A program made the position numbers and the translations under genes. The notes under the pieces were generated by a model, which was given only the letters and a program-made list of their open reading frames with translations, had not been told where the DNA came from and ran no database searches. 64,000 nt of DNA from Neopestalotiopsis rosae (taxonomy: Eukaryota > Ascomycota > Sordariomycetes > Amphisphaeriales > Sporocadaceae), in contig JALGAS010000009.1 in the NCBI GenBank assembly GCA_023078685.1, forward strand, positions 2,294,001-2,358,000, read 5' to 3'. Positions 21,545 through 31,060 of the stretch are shown in pieces; the stretch's first letter is position 1; every line of letters starts with the position of its first letter.

Positions 21545-22260
21545 TTATACACCTGAATCATACTGACCAACATTGTTTGCAGCCACATATGTCTTCCAGT
21601 TTGTGCATGTCCTATTCAATGTATCATAATTATATGTGATCTCGGATTCACGCTCTAGGATCTGAACCGCAAAGCCCTCAGAAGTATGCCAGGCAATATG
21701 ACAGTGCATCAGCCACGCCTGAACCATCAGTTAGTCAGCGCTCGTCACACAGAGCCATCGTCGATATAGGCGAAACTTACTCCAGGGTTGTTCGTCTTGA
21801 AAGCAATGACGAGGTAGCCACTGCCTGGCATCATGGCGACATCTCTGCGTGGAGCATCTATCAGTTGCAAGCCATTTGCGTTTGAAGAATCGTATTGTCC
21901 ATAGCCGGATCCGAGAACCCAAAAGTCATGACCGTGCAAATGCATAGGCTGGTCTTGGGCAAAAGGAGAGTGCACAACCAAGTAGATCCACTCATTTGCA
22001 GTGGGCAGCTGGATGTTGGTCTGGAATAGCCACGTCATCTCTGCCATGCGATTTGTACTGCTTCATGGGCTGGACGGTGGCTCGACGTGATGATGCTAAT
22101 CCTACGCTGGAAAAAACAATACTGGTACTGTATTTGAGTATCTCTTGTGAAGTTTTTCGAAGCATGTAAATAGGAAGGATATTGGACAAGATATATACTC
22201 ACCTGTAATTACATCGAGAAACTGGGAAACATCCAGCTTGCTTTGGTCGCTTCCGTACAC
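21545..22260 (-). pseudogene. Laccase (multicopper oxidase) 3' fragment
   Basis: The C-terminal copper-binding motifs are intact. HLHGHDFWVLG near 21930 matches the HxHGHxF motif, and after an intron (donor GTAAGT, branch TGACTAACTG) WLMHCHIAWHTSEGF matches the HCHIxWH motif of cupredoxin domain 3. The last residues VERES-like (ILERESEI) and a short tail end at 21545. A recognisable DVAMMPGSGYLVIAFKTNNP stretch lies between. Upstream of about 22047 the frame breaks; a short piece YGSDQSKLDVSQFL near 22250 may be the last trace. Domains 1 and 2, which bring the type 1/2/3 copper ligands of the N-terminal half, are missing, so the enzyme cannot work. Laccases oxidise phenols with reduction of O2 to water. 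Confidence 0.85.
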
Positions 22261-23124
22261 AACTTATACGCATTGGTCAGCAATGGAACCTAGACGGGTC
22301 CAAGCTCAATGAGCCAGATCTATTCGACCCATTGCAGACTATTGCCCACCTCCTCGCACTATCTTTGCCGAGGACGACGTTGGTCTCCCGAATTGACTGC
22401 TGAGGTTGAAGTAATTCCCTATAGCTGTCAAGACTGAGGCCGAGCCGGCATGTAAGTGGACAGAGCGAGCGAGCTCAAAATGAGCTCGACCATCCGGGCT
22501 TCGAGCAAATTCACCGGAAAATGATGGTACAAATCAAAACGTCCAAACTTTGTCCACCCAGAGCTTTCATGGGAGCACGAGACCCAACGAATTAGACCCT
22601 GTAACATTTTTCTCCGATCAGTCGCCATCAAATCTGGCATCAACGCAAACATAGGATATAGAGAAGACAACAAGCAGACAGAGACTAAAAGCTAACAATC
22701 ATATATCACGCGAAGAGATGTTGTGACGCGCCATTGGTCGACGTGCCAGACTACATAGTACGATGATACGTGGCCGATGGAGTATTGAATCCATACGTGA
22801 CTAGGATTTGGCCGTACGATGTACGCAAGAAAGCTCCTCCTTCCTCACGAGCTCCGAACCACTGTTCGTCCAAAAGAGAAAATTAAAAGGCGGTGTGCAC
22901 ATGAAATCCGCAGCGTAAGGACGGGCCTATTGTGTATATCTTCTAAACTTTTGGTGCGATCTACACATCGAGCCACACAACGTTAACGTATCCGGTAATT
23001 CAAGTATATTAATATTTGGAGGTAGACATACTTTGTCTCATCAGCTCTCGCTACGACTATTCGCTTTCTCTTTGCGCTTGCAATACACTCTCCAACCCTA
23101 CACCCTGTCCAACGAGCACCTATC
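22261..23124. other. Intergenic; promoter of the HEAT-repeat gene
   Basis: No gene is supported; the minus ORF at 22428-22673 has no features. The last ~80 bp are pyrimidine-rich (CTCTCGCTACGACTATTCGC and on), and an AT-rich TATATTAATATT lies near 23005, together a plausible fungal promoter for the gene at 23125. Confidence 0.4.
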
Positions 23125-23730
23125 ATGGCTAGCAACAGTGGAATGCATCATGATGCCCTTGTTGCTTTCTTGACGGTTCTATCCAACCCCATCCCTGGAA
23201 ATCTTTGCATTGAGTCACCAGTGGAGCTTCACGTTCTCGAGCAGCTAGTGCCATGGCTCGATCACGAAAACATCTTTATCAGAAAAACAGTCTCCTCATA
23301 TCTCCAACAATACCAGGATCTACCAGAGAGTTTACTCCTATTGGTAGTGGAGAAGCTCAACCAGCAATCTTGGGATCGTCAGACGGAAGCAACAACGGTC
23401 CTCCAAAAGCAGGAACACATTCCAGAATCCATTCTCCGAAGGTTAGAAACAGACCTAAACAATACGAACAAATTTGTTCGACGAGCAAGCCTCGAGGTCC
23501 TCGCAATAAAGTCAGCGGATCTTAGATTGATATGTCGAGCGGTGGAGGTTTTTCTTAGCGACGGAGATGAAGGTGTAGAAGAAGTAGCCTGTGAAACACA
23601 GGAAGTAGTGAAGCAACGAGTGGAGGACGAAGGTCATGATATGAACAGCTTGTTCGAGTTCTCGTGGCTCTACGACGGTGATGGCGACCAATCCGAAGGT
23701 GGTCTCGCTCAGCGCGCAACTTCGGAGTAG
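23125..23730 (+). CDS. Small HEAT-repeat protein
   Basis: An intact single-exon ORF of 201 residues. From about residue 35 it consists of helix pairs spaced by ~35 residues: LEQLVPWLDHENIFIRKTVS; LLLVVEKLNQQSWDRQTEA; ILRRLETDLNNTNKFVRRAS; ICRAVEVFLSDGDEGVEEVA. Each pair has the Asp/Asn-x-x-x-x-Val/Ile-Arg pattern of HEAT/Armadillo-like units. The C terminus is acidic. Such repeats form superhelical protein-protein scaffolds and also occur as C-terminal sensors of fungal NLR proteins. Here there is no NACHT domain, so it could be a detached sensor-like module or an independent scaffold. A CT-rich leader upstream supports the start. Confidence 0.7.
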   Translation: MASNSGMHHDALVAFLTVLSNPIPGNLCIESPVELHVLEQLVPWLDHENIFIRKTVSSYLQQYQDLPESLLLLVVEKLNQQSWDRQTEATTVLQKQEHIPESILRRLETDLNNTNKFVRRASLEVLAIKSADLRLICRAVEVFLSDGDEGVEEVACETQEVVKQRVEDEGHDMNSLFEFSWLYDGDGDQSEGGLAQRATSE

Positions 23731-24149
23731 ACCGGCTGATTTGCCCGGATACTTATCGACACGAGACATCGTTCCTCGTTTTATAATTCACCGATGTGCG
23801 GCGAGACGGTTTGTTATGATTAGCAAGACACTACCGTATCGCTGGGGACGACTGTAGAGCGCTATTGTCCTGGCGACTCGCTAGAAGTCAGTTACAAAAT
23901 CATCACGCGATTGAAATAAAATGAAACATTGCAAAACTTTCTGCACCGGTAACGTGAAGAGAAATTGGAAAGGCAATTCGATTCAGAGTGCGCACTGCAC
24001 TAAACACCCCCAGTGTAGCTGCTGCAATCACTGTAGCCGAACCTTCAAACTTCCCAGCCAGTCTAGCGCGTAGTTATACATTTACCTCTGGTTTATTATA
24101 GCACACATATCTGCCACGCGCCCACTAAAGCAATAAGGTTATACCAAGC
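23731..24149. other. Short intergenic region
   Basis: No ORF of note; convergent 3' ends of the HEAT-repeat gene and the serine-hydrolase pseudogene. Confidence 0.5.
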
Positions 24150-25523
24150 TCATAACTGGTGGTGCTTGTATACCTCGGCCTCGTTTACAATCCATTGCTC
24201 CAGGACATTACCATCGGCAAACGGCATGGTCTGGCTGGCAATCATGCCCGCTACGCCCTTTTCGCGGTCGCACCACCAAAAGACGTTGGCAATGCCCGCC
24301 CACCAGGCCGTGTTCTTGCCCCGCCCCGTCATGCCGGGCTCGATTGTAAGCATGAAGCTGATACCGTAGCCTTGAGGCGGATTGCCTAAGAAAATCTGTG
24401 TCAGTCGAAGTCGCACCAGATGGTCCTACAATAACAAATTCTTTCATTTACCTGCTTGAGGATAGAGCTCAGGAATCGGATTCGTCTGCTCGGCTTTTGC
24501 AGCGGGTATGCCCCTGCGAGCAAAATCGGGCATGTCGGGGATCTGGTTCTTCCACATGTCCTCGACCGACTCCTCCTTGAGAATTCGGGCGCCATTGGGA
24601 TGCGTGCCGTCGTTGAGCAACGCCACCAGCACCTGCACGTAGTCGCGGGGCCGCCCAAAAGCGCCGGCGCCGCCGCTGTGGTCGCGCTTTATCCGCGTCC
24701 GTCTCGGCCAGGAGCGGCTCGCGGTACTTGTGATCTCTCTCCTCGGATTTGACGGGGTCCGTCGCGCCCGGCCATTTCTGGTGCATGTACGCCAGGTCCT
24801 GCTTCATCTCGTCCGTGGGGAACATGTTGACGCCCGTGAGGCCCAGAGGCTGCATAATGCGTGTCTGAATCCAGTCGTTAAGCCGAACGCCGGTGGCGCG
24901 CTCGAGCACGAGCCCCGCCCAGTCAATGCCGATGCCGTACTCTCAGGCCGTGCCAGGCTCGTGGACCAGCGGCATACGCAGGATATCGCGTTCGTTGGCG
25001 TGAAAAACGTCATACCCGACTGGACGGCCATGGTCGCGAAGTTTGGTGTTGAAGCTGGGGTTTGATTGCGTCAATGAATTGATCTTCTCAAAGAACAGAA
25101 ATAGGTGGCTTTTCACAATTCATACGCAAAACCGCTGGTATGACTCAAAAGCATACGCAGTGTGATACTCGTATTCTTGGGATACAGCTTCCCATCGTCG
25201 CCAATGACCTGGACCTTTTGCAGTTCGGGGCAGTGGCTATAGACAAACTCGGCATCGTCAAGCTTTAGTGCCCCCTCCTCGACGGCCTGCATGCAGGCGA
25301 TGGCGGCGAGCAGCTTGGTGCAGCTCGCGAGCCAAAACACCGTGTCCATGTACATGGGCGCATCGTCGTGCGCGATGCCCTTTTTGCCGGAGGGGACCGC
25401 GGCGATCTCTTGGCCGTCCTTTCCCACGGCCACGAAGACAAGGCCCGCGATGCCCGTGGTGGCGTCGCCGGTGACGCCGTCCAGGTTCTTTTGAATGGCT
25501 TCTTGAGCTTGTTGGTTGATCAT
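24150..25523 (-). pseudogene. Beta-lactamase-fold serine hydrolase/acyltransferase, broken
   Basis: The ATG at 25523 starts MINQQAQEAIQKNL. The catalytic SxxK motif is present (FWLASCTKLLAA, Ser-Cys-Thr-Lys near residue 67) and LRMLLSHTSGFAYE matches the conserved helix region of class C-like enzymes. A probable intron (donor GTGAAA, acceptor CCCCAG) leads to RPVGYDVFHANERDILRMPL. There, GTA-W-EYGIG is interrupted by TGA near 24943 where Trp is expected. After LVLERATGVRLNDWIQ the frame is lost near 24680 and resumes as GGAGAFGRPRDYVQVLVALL. The last exon (SQTMPFADGN) follows a normal 60 bp intron. The family includes LovD-type transesterases and EstB-type esterases. The segment is much GC-richer than its surroundings, especially at third positions, which suggests a recent arrival or a region spared from mutation. 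With one nonsense codon and one frameshift it is probably inactive. Confidence 0.82.
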
Positions 25524-25679
25524 GGTGATGAGCTTAATTCTTGAGCGATTCTTAGAAAATAAATGTGTCTGGTTTCTCGCAGCTCTCTTCTTCTGCTATA
25601 AGTATCGGCTTGGCTTGGTACACACCAGGCAGGAATGTCAGAGGGCTACACAGAATACATATTACTCTAGAAGAAACTT

Positions 25680-25870
25680 CTTGTTGTGTGTAGGACAGGA
25701 GGGTATTTCAACACAGAAGAGCATCCCATCACAGAACAGTACAGAAAGACAGAAGAGTAACCCCAGATATAACATGACAGAAGAGTAGCCCGTCGGTTAC
25801 TGTACCGTGTCGACTTCTCACATCCGTCTCACCACTCCCCACCCCCTCTTTTGTTTTCCTCTTCTTTTCA
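25680..25870 (+). repeat. Minisatellite arm A (CA-rich strand), left end of a foldback-like element
   Basis: Imperfect ~18 bp units of the type CACAGAAGAGTATCCCAA run from about 25690 to 25790. The outer end TTGTTGTGTGTAGGACAG recurs at the ends of other arrays. The inner flank (CGTGTCGACTTCTCACATCC) is the reverse complement of the inner flank of the array at 28070-28165. Confidence 0.75.
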
Positions 25871-25964
25871 ATTCTTAGCTTTAAAGACATACAAAAGTGG
25901 TGGAGCACATTGATTCCAGGCTCGAGGTTCTGAAGCTGTGCTCAATCGATTCTATAGACGCCAA

Positions 25965-26062
25965 AATACCCTTCTGTACTTGGATACAATTTTGGGGTAC
26001 TGCGATACTGTTCTGTGTTGGGATACGCTTCCGTGTTGGGATACACTTCCTTGTTGGTACCA
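25965..26062 (-). repeat. Minisatellite array B (TG-rich on plus strand)
   Basis: Degenerate units of the same family (GATACTGTTCTGTGTTGG, GATACGCTTCCGTGTTGG) run in opposite orientation to array A, about 180 bp away. Confidence 0.65.
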
Positions 26063-26621
26063 ATTTGGCCCATTGCATTGATATGCTGCCCCATGTATAC
26101 AGTATTATTTGGTTTGCTTGGAATTTGCCTGTTCTCATCACTTTTTTTCTTTCTTTTTTCTTACATTTTCACTCCTTCCCAATAGCCACTCCTCTTTGAC
26201 TTTGGTCAATTGCTTCGTTTGCAGATCGTTCGATTTGCTCATCCTTCCCTGTTCTCTATTCTTCATACGTAGCTAGATTTTACTCGCCGAGGGCCCAATA
26301 GCATTAATTTGACAAGCTGAAAGCTATGCGATTGCGGCATGACTCAGTTGGGCCAATGCATGTGTTTTTTCATATCGATTAGACAACTTGCAGGTGTACA
26401 GCTGCCATCACGGTACAGGATGTGTTCCGGAATTGCAACGTCGGACCTCGCTGGTAGCTTTCTGGAACCGAATGTTTTTAACGTAGCCGATGAATTACCG
26501 GCAAACGAAGAAGATGTCGTTATTGAATCACACGTCATGATTCATTCCACCAGGACCAGGCGATGAACAGGTTGGTTCTTGGTCGTTGCCAACGCCTGGA
26601 AAAGTCTCCTCGCTGACAGAT
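26063..26621. other. Interior of the foldback-like element, no gene
   Basis: Short ORFs on both strands only. Base composition and lack of domains suggest decayed repeat DNA. Confidence 0.4.
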
Positions 26622-26727
26622 GGACTTGCACTAGGTGTGGAGAAAAAGGCAAACAAAGGTAGACAAAAGCACCAACATGTTTGCGACTATGGCTGTTTGG
26701 GTCTAGTGCATGTGGGGGCAAAGTCCA
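26622..26727 (+). repeat. Dispersed direct repeat (copy 1)
   Basis: About 105 bp beginning GGACTTGCACTAGGTGTGG recur in the same orientation at 39635-39749, with a 10 bp insertion there and mostly C/T or G/A differences. Shared blocks include AGCACCAACATGTTTGCGAC. Confidence 0.8.
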
Positions 26728-27284
26728 AAGCTGGCATGCAAAAATGTCTCAAGTCATTTCCGTGTCCTATGCATGGCCCAAAGGCATACCGACCACTCGA
26801 CAAAGAATCGGGACATGGAGCTGCAAATGTTCGCTCTCTTTTGTGGAGCCGAACGCTCTGCTGGGCTCGGGTCTAGAACTAGGTTGGAGTTGCAGTCGCA
26901 GCTGCGTGTTTGTCCTTATCCAAGGGTACGGAAGGATATCGCGTTGGCCGCCGTCTGACCTGGTCACTTTGCGACAGTTCCATGCCATACTTATCGCAGA
27001 TTTGCGCCTTCTACGTAGCGTCGTTCGGTGACAATCCCATACGATGTTTGCTTCCAGGCAGGTATAATTTGTATCAACATGTCTTGCGGTGGAGACCAAC
27101 CAAAATTGTAGTCTGAGGTTCCAGACCAAACCCTGGCGCTAGAAGAGATATTTGGAAGCCAAATGGGTACGAAAATGATCAGTACATGTAAGCATCTCCC
27201 TAGTGCAAAGTTTGGCTATTAATGTAAGAAGTTGCGGGCAGTCAGGGATGGAACGAGCGTGCCTACGTCTTTGTTTGTTCCCAA

Positions 27285-27475
27285 CACAAAAGAGTATTCC
27301 ATCGCAGAAAAGTATCCAACCACAGAACAGTATCCAACCACAGAAGAGTGTCCTAGAAGGGTATCCAAACATAGAATAGTACCCCAGCACAGAAAGGAAT
27401 TCCAATACAGAAGAAGAGTAGCCAAGCATGGAAGAGTGCCCTGTCACAGATGATTCCAACACAGTAGAGTATCTC
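27285..27475 (+). repeat. Minisatellite array C (CA-rich strand)
   Basis: About ten imperfect units (for example AACCACAGAACAGTATCC) in the same orientation as array A. It is facing array D across about 130 bp, making a local inverted pair. Confidence 0.75.
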
Positions 27476-27601
27476 GACAACAACTACTCCGCCTCCAACA
27501 GTCTAGAACCGACATCCTTCTGAATTCGACTATTGAATAGGACATAAGTGATGGCGATTTCAGAGTGGCACAATCTCGACGTAGTATTCTGTCCTGTTTA
27601 T

Positions 27602-27790
27602 CTAGGCTACTCTTCTGTGGTGAGATACACTTCTGTGGTGGGACACTCTTCTGTGTCTCTTCTGTGGTGGGATATACTTCTGTGGTGGGATATACTTCTG
27701 CGTTAGGACAATATTCTGTGTTTTTTCTGTGCCGTGGCTACTTTTCTGTAATGGGATACTGTTCTGTGCCAGGATACTGTTCTGTAAACT
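27602..27790 (-). repeat. Minisatellite array D (TG-rich on plus strand)
   Basis: About ten units such as TCTGTGGTGGGATATACT run in inverse orientation to array C. Confidence 0.75.
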
Positions 27791-27795
27791 GTGAT

Positions 27796-27843
27796 GGCAG
27801 CTGTCCACCTGCAAGTGTTTAATCGATATCATGCTCTTTCGTC
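27796..27843 (+). repeat. 48 bp direct repeat (copy 1)
   Basis: GGCAGCTGTCCACCTGCAAG and the following bases to about 27843 recur at 30646-30693 in the same orientation with few differences. It follows directly on array D. Confidence 0.75.
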
Positions 27844-27964
27844 CGCAGAGTGTACAATGCCTCTTCCTTTGAATCTGGACTGTAAATGTAGCAACAACCA
27901 CAAGATCTTGATCTGGTCGATGCGGGTCTGATGGCCGTATTCGGCTGCGGAAAAATATGCATCG

Positions 27965-28215
27965 GTCCCTTCCAAGATTTTTTAAATAAAAAGAAAAAAG
28001 AAATAGAAATCAAAAAGGTTGAAACGGATGTGAGAAATCGACACGGTAGCCGGCGGGATAATCTTTTGTCTTGGAATACTGTTCTGTATTGGGATACTGT
28101 TCTGTGTTGGGATATTGTTTTGTGTTATGATACTCTTCTGTGACGGGATACTCTTCTGTGCTACAGATAACAAGGATTCTTTTCCGGAATTGTGGCTATA
28201 TCATGGAGCTTCACT
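27965..28215 (-). repeat. Minisatellite arm E, right end of the foldback-like element
   Basis: Units such as GGGATACTGTTCTGTGTT run from 28070 to 28165. The inner flank (GGATGTGAGAAATCGACACG) mirrors that of arm A. The outer end, CTACAGATAACAAGGATTCT and on to GGAGCTTCACTGA, mirrors the ends seen at 25680 and 58857. Confidence 0.75.
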
Positions 28216-28747
28216 GAGAATCCCACCTCCCGTATCCCGAGATGTCGGGTCATGAGCATCGCAGTATTGTAAAAAAAATAAAACAAGTGACGATGCTTGA
28301 CGGATCTGTGCCTCCAGGACACTTCCAGTATTGAATGATGAACCTCTACTCGTGCCATTTTGCTCTTTGCTTGACTCGAACGACCTTTCCTGAGTCGCTT
28401 CCTATATCTACAGTAATCTTGCTGTCCCGAGCGTTTTGGAGACTTGTTCTAGTTTCGTGTTGAATCTATGATAGGACCATGATACGGAAAGAAGTGCAGG
28501 GATGTACAAAGACAAAAAATACACAACCTGGTGACAAAAGCGTGCGGCCGTTCAGAGCCATGACAAATGTTACAGCTTTTTTACCCTCAAGTTTTATCTC
28601 GAAAGAATCACCACTTGAGTATAAAACATAAGACATCTGTACTACTGAAACTTTTTTCGAAAATTTCTCTCATTATATGCTATGTACATATATTGCATGG
28701 CTTGATCCCAAAGACAATACAACTCAGTTCCTTTCCTACTGCTGATC
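28216..28747. other. Intergenic; promoter of the 28748 ORF
   Basis: No ORF with features. The last ~150 bp are AT-rich and pyrimidine-rich and probably hold the promoter of the membrane-protein ORF that follows. Confidence 0.4.
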
Positions 28748-29605
28748 ATGTCCTCTTTACATGAACACATGCTGTCTCTTGTTACAACATTCGTTGTTAG
28801 TCAGAAAAACACAAGACATGTCCTCTATCGTGCCGCCGCAAGATTTCGAAAGCCTTCGAGTGCTATCCTCTTCATCCACGTCCTGATTCCCAACCTAGAA
28901 ATTCTGCGTTACTGGGCGCACTACTCGTGTTATGGCTATCATGTCATACCAATATATTTCGACTTTGCGTTAATGGTCTTCCACTCGTGGACGAGCCACC
29001 ATCTAGTGGCAAAGGGACATTACGCAGGCCATAAAAATATTACACAGCCTGTGTTCCATGCGCAGATGCTACTGCGCTTGGCCATCTCTTTCTGCTCCGT
29101 TTTCCTCGGAATCCCTTCTCTGCACTCGGCAACGATCAAAATCAATGCTGCAGCCTCGTATCCGAGGATACTCATATGGGCTGTCAAGAGGCTGAACATA
29201 CTCTCAAAATACAAGGACGTCTACGCGGCAGTTATGGTTATTGGTGGTCTGCTATCGATGCATGACTCGGGCGTTTTGCATGGACCGCAGATCTTCATTG
29301 CCTGTTGGGCTGGGTTGTGCCTCCTCGAGGGGTGGGTAGCCAGCGAGAGTGTTAATGCAGAAAGCAAAGCACTCGTACTAGGCAGATCTTCCGGCTGTGG
29401 CATTATCAAGAAGAATGTCGTAAAGTTTCTGAGAACAGTTGGTTTTGTGGATATGGATGTCCTGAGACAAGGCCAAGCTAGCAACATGCAGGCGAAAGGT
29501 CCGCGGACGGCGGGTTCAGCATCAAGAATACCGGTTCCAGCACAAAGCATTCGAGCAAACAAGCTGCCGCGTAGTACCATGGTACGGCCTGGTCGTTTTC
29601 GATGA
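28748..29605 (+). CDS. Multi-pass membrane protein, C terminus replaced
   Basis: A single-exon ORF of 285 residues starting MSSLHEHMLSLVTTFVV. Hydrophobic segments occur near residues 35-55 (AILFIHVLIPNLEIL), 60-80 (VIPIYFDFALMVFHSW), 105-120 (LLRLAISFCSVFLGIP), 160-175 (YAAVMVIGGLLS) and 185-200 (IFIACWAGLCLLEGW). The family is unknown to me. The last ~15 residues (PRSTMVRPGRFR) are encoded by the antisense strand of a duplicated fragment of the 7412 gene (29559-29766), so the present C terminus was created by rearrangement. Whether the protein is still functional is uncertain. Confidence 0.55.
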   Translation: MSSLHEHMLSLVTTFVVSQKNTRHVLYRAAARFRKPSSAILFIHVLIPNLEILRYWAHYSCYGYHVIPIYFDFALMVFHSWTSHHLVAKGHYAGHKNITQPVFHAQMLLRLAISFCSVFLGIPSLHSATIKINAAASYPRILIWAVKRLNILSKYKDVYAAVMVIGGLLSMHDSGVLHGPQIFIACWAGLCLLEGWVASESVNAESKALVLGRSSGCGIIKKNVVKFLRTVGFVDMDVLRQGQASNMQAKGPRTAGSASRIPVPAQSIRANKLPRSTMVRPGRFR

Positions 29606-29766
29606 GCATCTTGATGTACTGTGCCGATTTGACCCGATGGTCTCTTAGGCGTTCTTTGAGCCGTCGGCGAGAATCTGTGCTGGGATTCATCGTAGTTCAT
29701 TGACGGATGGCTGGTCAGGAATGTTTTTGGGATGATAAGGTTTGGTATTATACTGAAATTGCTAAG
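29559..29766 (-). pseudogene. Truncated copy of the 7412 membrane-protein gene
   Basis: On the minus strand this segment reproduces the upstream sequence and the first ~44 codons of the 7412 gene (MNPSTDSRRRLKERLRDHR, IKMLIENDQAVPWYYAAAC). It then joins unrelated DNA. It is a 5' fragment without the membrane helices. Confidence 0.85.
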
Positions 29767-30180
29767 GAGGAATCGATGTCCATAATGCGATCACGGATTG
29801 GAAATATCGTAAGCACCACCAGACTGGTCAATCCTGAGGAGATTGACAGATCTGCCATTGGCGCTAACCTGAACACAGATGCTATTACAGCTGGGGAAGG
29901 ACGGCCAATATGCGATGCGGTTAGTATTGACTTTACAGCCAAGGACGCCAATCGAGGAGGAGTATCTGTCGTGAGGCGTAACGAAGATGCTGCTATCGCG
30001 GCGAAATTTCGTAGCAATAGTCGGAGCTATTGTGGTACCTAAGAGGTAGAAGATGCTGGCGAGCATTTTGGGAATTGCCTACAGTAACAGTCTTCGGATT
30101 CGGTATGATGATTCATGCAGTGGTTTGAGTATGTAAAGTACAGTACATAATGACGTAGAAATCTTGTCCGGACAATCCAG
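29767..30180. other. Intergenic, no supported gene
   Basis: Overlapping ORFs on both strands (29707-30042 +, 29748-30017 -) look random; no domain or splice logic is visible. Confidence 0.4.
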
Positions 30181-30409
30181 TTCTGACTCCAAATTTGATC
30201 TCGGGCCCGGAAAAGGTCCCAAGGGGATGAGAGAACTGCGTACTCCTCTTGATCTCGTGGACTGTGCACCTAGACTTGGCCAGGCCATACATTCTGAACA
30301 AAGTAGCGGAACAGCGACTAAGTCAGTGCAGACCACTGCAGTTAAGTTGAGTGGGCCGTGTCTTCCAGGAGGCCGATGGCATTTGGAGCTGGCCAGATCC
30401 TAGCAAGGG
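30181..30409 (+). repeat. 230 bp inverted repeat, left copy
   Basis: This is the reverse complement of 32378-32610 over about 230 bp. Shared blocks include GCAGTTAAGTTGAGTGGGCC, GGAGGCCGATGGCA and GCCATACATTCTGAA. Differences are mainly transitions with a few small indels. Confidence 0.85.
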
Positions 30410-30510
30410 AGTTTTCAAAAAGAAACACTGTACATTACTTGCTATATATATCTGCCGGATTAAACTACACTAGCCCAGCGGGATACGGTCATAAGATCCG
30501 CATCAACGAA

Positions 30511-30609
30511 ATGAAATCTCTGTTGCTGTTGATGTTGCTGTTGCCACTCTTACCTGGGCTCGCCGGCGCTGCCCCCAACATTGAGCCCATCATTGTTGGC
30601 CGCGTGTAA
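30511..30609 (+). CDS. Signal-peptide exon of a possible small secreted protein
   Basis: An ORF of 32 codons begins MKSLLLLMLLLPLLPGLAGA, a textbook secretion signal with a likely cleavage after AGA, then APNIEPIIVG. The following CGTGTAAGTAC contains a GTAAGT donor, so this may be the first exon of a secreted protein whose other exons have been lost to the adjoining repeat DNA (the 30646 repeat starts only 40 bp later). It could also be a free-standing 12-residue secreted peptide. Confidence 0.45.
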   Translation: MKSLLLLMLLLPLLPGLAGAAPNIEPIIVGRV

Positions 30610-30645
30610 GTACAATTATGATGATCAAATCACAATACAGTATTG

Positions 30646-30693
30646 GCAGCTGTGCAACTGCAAGTGTCTAATCGATGTCATGCTCTTGCACAG
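30646..30693 (+). repeat. 48 bp direct repeat (copy 2)
   Basis: Matches 27796-27843. The repeat is placed just after a possible splice donor at 30609. Confidence 0.75.
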
Positions 30694-30877
30694 CGCTTTT
30701 ACCTTGTACGATTGGTTTATGTCGTAAAGGAATTCGTTTTGCCTCGGTCGAGAGAGAATGTGACATGAGGTCGACATTTTTTCGGTCAATATTGGAAGTG
30801 TCCTGGACTCACGGATCCATCCACCATCGACGCTGTATCGCTTGCTTGTCGTTTTGATGATCCATGTCCCGACAGTT

Positions 30878-31060
30878 TGGTACACTAAAAGCAGGAACGC
30901 CAGGGGAGTTCTGATCCCAACACAGAACAGTATCCCGCCACAGAAGTGTAACCCACCACAGAACAGTAACTATCCCACCACAGAACAGTATTCCACAACA
31001 GAACAGTAGCCTAGAAGAACATCCCAAGGAATATCTCAGAAGAACATTTCAGCACAGAAG
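30878..31060 (+). repeat. Minisatellite array F with a 33 bp leader
   Basis: Units such as CACAGAACAGTATCCCGC run from about 30915 to 31060. They are preceded by ACTAAAAGCAGGAACGCC (about 30884-30910), which recurs at about 31787-31812 before array G. Confidence 0.75.
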
